Source: Sva-07 sp963747375 (lineage in GTDB: Bacteria; Actinomycetota; Acidimicrobiia; Acidimicrobiales; Ilumatobacteraceae). Taken from it: 64,000 bases of DNA. Location of the stretch: the NCBI GenBank assembly GCA_963747375.1, contig CAVVFL010000031.1, forward strand, positions 42,255 through 106,254. The letters are read 5' to 3'. The position numbers were made by a program, and so were the translations under genes. Of this stretch, positions 63,101 through 64,000 are shown piece by piece. The notes beneath the pieces were generated by a model that made no database searches, had not been told where the DNA came from, and was given only the letters and a program-made list of their open reading frames with translations. Positions within the stretch are counted from its first letter, which is position 1. Each line of letters starts with the position of its first letter.

Positions 63101-64000
63101 TCAGGGCTCGGCGCTCTCGGGCGAGCGAGCGGGGACGAGTGCGCGTACTTCGATCGGCTGATTGTCGAGATCGACGACGTCGTCGGCGGGTGCGGTCACC
63201 CACTCTCCGGTCGACGCCTCCAGTGTCGAGAGGTCGACGAGTATTTCATCGGCGAGTGACAACGCACTGATCGCCAGGGCTCTGCGCACCGGTTCGCCCC
63301 ATGCCGCGAAGGTGAGGCTCCCGCGAGCGAGTACTCCGGTGGCGACCTCGCCGGTCGACACGCCGATGTGCAGTGTCAAGGTGAGTTCGGCGTCGATGGC
63401 CAGGGCACGGACCTCGCTCTCCAGCGCCAACGCAAAGCCGAGCGCGGCGTCGGCGCCATCGTCGGCCGGTCCTCCCGCGACGAACAACGAACGATCGGCG
63501 GCGACGCGGATTCGATCGATCCGACCAGCTGCGGCCAGCTGTTCGGCCACGGTCGAGGCGGCGGCGAGCGCTTCGGTCAGGTCGTCGTCGCTGTCGATCT
63601 CGTTGCGATCGGTGTCGATCACGACGGCGATCACCGTACGCGCCGCGACCTCGTCGCCGGTGCCCGACACCGCACCGTCTCCTCGCACGAGGTGCGGTGG
63701 CAGCACCGACAGCAGGAGCTGACGCTTGCTCTCGAACTCCTCGTGGAGCGCTCGTTCCTGGCGCTCCAACGTCGCGGCCATCCTCGTGAGTCGCCGTTGG
63801 AGATCGCCGAACTCGTCGTTGCCCGCGGGGAAGATCGAGATGCCGCTCGCCGTCGGCCACGGCGCGGGCGGCGGCCACGGCGACGGGGATCGGCCGGGTC
63901 AGTCGCCGGGCGAGAAGGAATCCCACGAGTGCTGCGAGGGCCAGCAGGATGGCCGCCACGATGCCGAGGCGGATCAGGTAGTCGGTCAACGGTCGCCGAG
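63101..64000 (-). CDS. Membrane protein with HAMP and degenerate class III cyclase domain, N-terminus outside window, one frame break
   Basis: The frame is open at the right window edge. Near residue 10 from the edge a helix (LGIVAAILLALAALVGFLL) is followed by a HAMP domain (RRLTRPIPVAVAAARAVADGE), then a coiled coil and a nucleotidyl-cyclase domain. An extra base near 63830 shifts the frame; after it come LPPHLVRGDG, VIAVVIDTD, LTLTLHIGVSTGEVATG and FAAWGEPVRRALAIS. The cyclase lacks the usual second metal Asp, the substrate-specifying Lys-Gly-Asp text and the late Asn/Arg pair, so it is probably inactive or a regulatory partner. Confidence 0.72.

Overview
The window is strongly GC-rich chromosomal DNA with actinobacterial gene content: F420-type LLM and PPOX oxidoreductases, LuxR-type response regulators, DUF664/DinB, DUF6325 and SHOCT membrane proteins, GH130 with GT4 glycosyltransferases, and a lipoprotein M23 peptidase. 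No mycolate, ESX or Streptomyces-type development genes are visible. I infer an Actinomycetota member, plausibly Acidimicrobiia (Ilumatobacter-like); this is inference, not a placement. I see no rRNA, tRNA, CRISPR array, insertion sequence or prophage.

Layout. 1-7.2 kb: a truncated ATPase, a broken Ca-binding repeat protein, a secreted beta-helix protein, two T4 gp19-like tail-tube proteins and an alpha/beta hydrolase. 7.3-17.9 kb: a duplicated alpha+beta protein, PPOX enzyme, acyl-CoA synthetase, a two-component cluster (LuxR regulator, hybrid-like kinase, receiver), SDR, LLM oxidoreductase, DinB and MFS exporter. 17.9-20 kb: a 37-residue basic protein and a protein with two cysteine ladders. 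20.1-25 kb: a GH130 / alpha-barrel / GT4 / GT4 glycan module. 25-27.7 kb: LLM oxidoreductase, M23 lipoprotein, small membrane protein. 27.7-33 kb: an NAD-type formate dehydrogenase locus (FdhD, separate Fe-S subunit, NuoE-NuoF fusion, catalytic subunit) whose catalytic subunit reads an in-frame TGA as selenocysteine, with a SECIS-like hairpin. 33.2-42 kb: ROK kinase, MBL hydrolase, Rieske-glutamate synthase fusion, SDR, enoyl-CoA hydratase, HtrA protease. 40.7-46.3 kb: FAD oxidase, Baeyer-Villiger monooxygenase and MFS exporter, divergent from a TetR regulator with a palindromic operator. 46.4-53.5 kb: DJ-1-like protein, acyl-CoA synthetase, Dabb protein, and a four-gene membrane-lipid operon including a ceramidase-like/PlsC fusion. 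53.6-58.7 kb: sulfatase, formylglycine-generating enzyme, HAD hydrolase and SulP transporter, tightly coupled. 58.7-64 kb: SHOCT/PLD-N membrane proteins, DUF6325, a CPA1 antiporter, GlsB and a degenerate membrane cyclase.

Two families of short interspersed palindromic repeats stand out. Family A (four copies, termini CCGAAATTC/GAATTTCGG) sits between convergent genes, except one copy that lies in frame inside a flavoenzyme gene. Family B (three loci, TTTGYGTGAGC/GCTCACRCAAA arms, usually two units) sits downstream of minus-strand genes.

Caution: about twenty single-base frame breaks fall in otherwise well-conserved genes. The simplest explanation is uncorrected indels in the assembly. Frame-broken genes are annotated here over their whole probable extent.
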